Positions 63,295 to 64,000 of a stretch of DNA of 64,000 nucleotides are shown piece by piece. The first letter of the stretch is position 1. Each line of letters begins with the position of its first letter. The notes under the pieces are model-generated. The model was not told the origin of the DNA. It did no database searches and saw nothing but the letters and a program-made list of their open reading frames with translations. The translations under genes were made by a program, and so were the position numbers. The DNA is from Chryseobacterium polytrichastri (lineage in GTDB: Bacteria; Bacteroidota; Bacteroidia; Flavobacteriales; Weeksellaceae). The DNA is taken from the NCBI RefSeq assembly GCF_900142445.1, contig NZ_FRAV01000022.1, forward strand, positions 26,827-90,826, given 5' to 3'.

Positions 63295-64000
63295 TTATCT
63301 CTTAATGGTATCATATCTCTTTTTAAGGTTTAGGAAAAATCTTTCATACGTAACAAAAGATATCCAAGATATAAAAATAGTTGCAGAAAGTATAGCAGAA
63401 TATAATACTAAATTATAAATAGCGATATTATCCATTTTTGGAATATATCTTACCAATACAATAACAATGATCCAGTGATAAAGATATATTCCGTAAGAAA
63501 TTTTCCCTAAAAATCTAGTAATGGAATTGTCAATATGAATGTTAGGATGCTGAACGATATTATAAATTGAAAAAGCAAACAACACAGCATAGATCTCATC
63601 ATTTAAATGATCTGTTCTAAACTGAAAAAACCATAAGACAAAAGGGAGAATTGTTAAAACTAAGGTCAATAGATTGTATTTAAAAAGAATCTTATTAATA
63701 TATTCCTTGTTCCTGAAAAACAAGAATCCTATGAAAGTTCCAATTCCTAAACAATTGAATTTTGTTCCATAGAAAAACCTACTTATTATATTGTAAAAGT
63801 CTTCACTTTTATAAAACATAAAATTAATAAATTTCAAACCAAAAGGTAGGAGTGTGAAGAATGAAATAAGTCCAACGATATAATATAAAGCTTTTTTTCT
63901 TTTTGTGTCGCGTCCTAAAATAGGTTTACAGAAAATATACTTATTATGGAAAAACGAGATAGGAATAGAGAAAAGCGTACACAACGAGATTATACAATGT
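63295..64000 (-). CDS. acyltransferase 3 family membrane protein (partial, 5' end outside window)
   Basis: The frame has no stop up to the window end; only the C-terminal part (about 235 residues) is present. At least six membrane helices are visible. The features FLGKISYGIYLYHWIIVIVL and TYERFFLNLKKRY are typical of the acyltransferase-3 (OafA/YrhL-type) family, which O-acylates envelope polysaccharides. A TTG at 63984 is not credible as a start. The catalytic histidine expected near the N-terminus lies outside the window. Confidence 0.85.
   Translation of the reverse strand, partial: HCIISLCTLFSIPISFFHNKYIFCKPILGRDTKRKKALYYIVGLISFFTLLPFGLKFINFMFYKSEDFYNIISRFFYGTKFNCLGIGTFIGFLFFRNKEYINKILFKYNLLTLVLTILPFVLWFFQFRTDHLNDEIYAVLFAFSIYNIVQHPNIHIDNSITRFLGKISYGIYLYHWIIVIVLVRYIPKMDNIAIYNLVLYSAILSATIFISWISFVTYERFFLNLKKRYDTIKR

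Overview
The window looks like chromosomal DNA of a low-GC member of Bacteroidota, class Flavobacteriia, most like Chryseobacterium or a close Weeksellaceae relative. This is judged from protein character, not from a database search. The signs are: promoters of the TTG-N16..22-TAnnTTTG type with almost no Shine-Dalgarno sequences; a type IX secretion C-terminal sorting domain on a secreted protease; an ATP synthase operon that stops after atpG, without atpD/atpC; mevalonate-type isoprenoid genes; subtype iii type VI baseplate proteins; and a flavobacterial GG-leader peptide. Layout: 1-9,811 is mostly minus strand. It holds a TolC/HlyD export pair with a divergent AraC regulator, a repeat-filled spacer, the rpsF-rpsR-rplI operon, a ClC chloride transporter, an unrecognised gene, a 2-oxoacid dehydrogenase E2 and a SAM hydrolase. 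From 10,221 nearly everything is plus strand: a PhoH ATPase, four consecutive small outer-membrane beta-barrel genes, ffh (minus), and the atp operon (small membrane protein, atpB-E-F-H-A-G). 21,567-43,000 is housekeeping: CNNM/CBS transporter, clpS, T9SS metalloprotease, udk, an FtsB-like protein, the methylmalonyl-CoA mutase small subunit, a DinB protein, a broken GxxExxY gene inside an inverted repeat, a methyltransferase, M20 peptidase, SDR, etfBA, a bifunctional nuclease, a nucleoside permease, thiolase, UMF1 transporter, mevalonate-kinase-like GHMP kinase, UbiA and proline dehydrogenase. 44,100-46,590 is a peculiar 2.5 kb block. It has a decayed array built from copies of the 3' half of an adjacent XRE regulator gene, then the regulator itself, then about 800 bp of A+T-rich non-coding DNA with recurrent TTTACAAATGTAAA-like motifs and several DnaA-box-like sites. 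This could be an operator cluster or even a replication origin. 46,590-58,288 holds an M14 peptidase, a DUF4920-type protein, an amino-acid permease, a lipoprotein pair (one with a JAMM-like HxH...SxxD motif after a Gly/Ser linker), a gene remnant, an orphan type VI baseplate pair (TssE/TssF) and uvrA. 58,366-61,759 is the most striking insert: a very A+T-rich two-gene cassette of an ABC-type ATPase (766 aa) followed one base later by a zinc-ribbon HNH nuclease (363 aa). That architecture is Septu-like (PtuA/PtuB) and probably an anti-phage defence system. The right end has a small periplasmic protein, a 44-aa double-glycine leader peptide gene, a lipoprotein and a truncated acyltransferase. 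How the genes work together: the atp and etf genes serve energy conservation. The export pair and the beta-barrels serve envelope traffic. The accessory stretch from about 44 kb to 63 kb concentrates the conflict and mobility features (XRE array, JAMM-like lipoprotein, type VI pair, ATPase-HNH pair, GG-leader peptide). No tRNA, rRNA, CRISPR array or intact transposase was seen.
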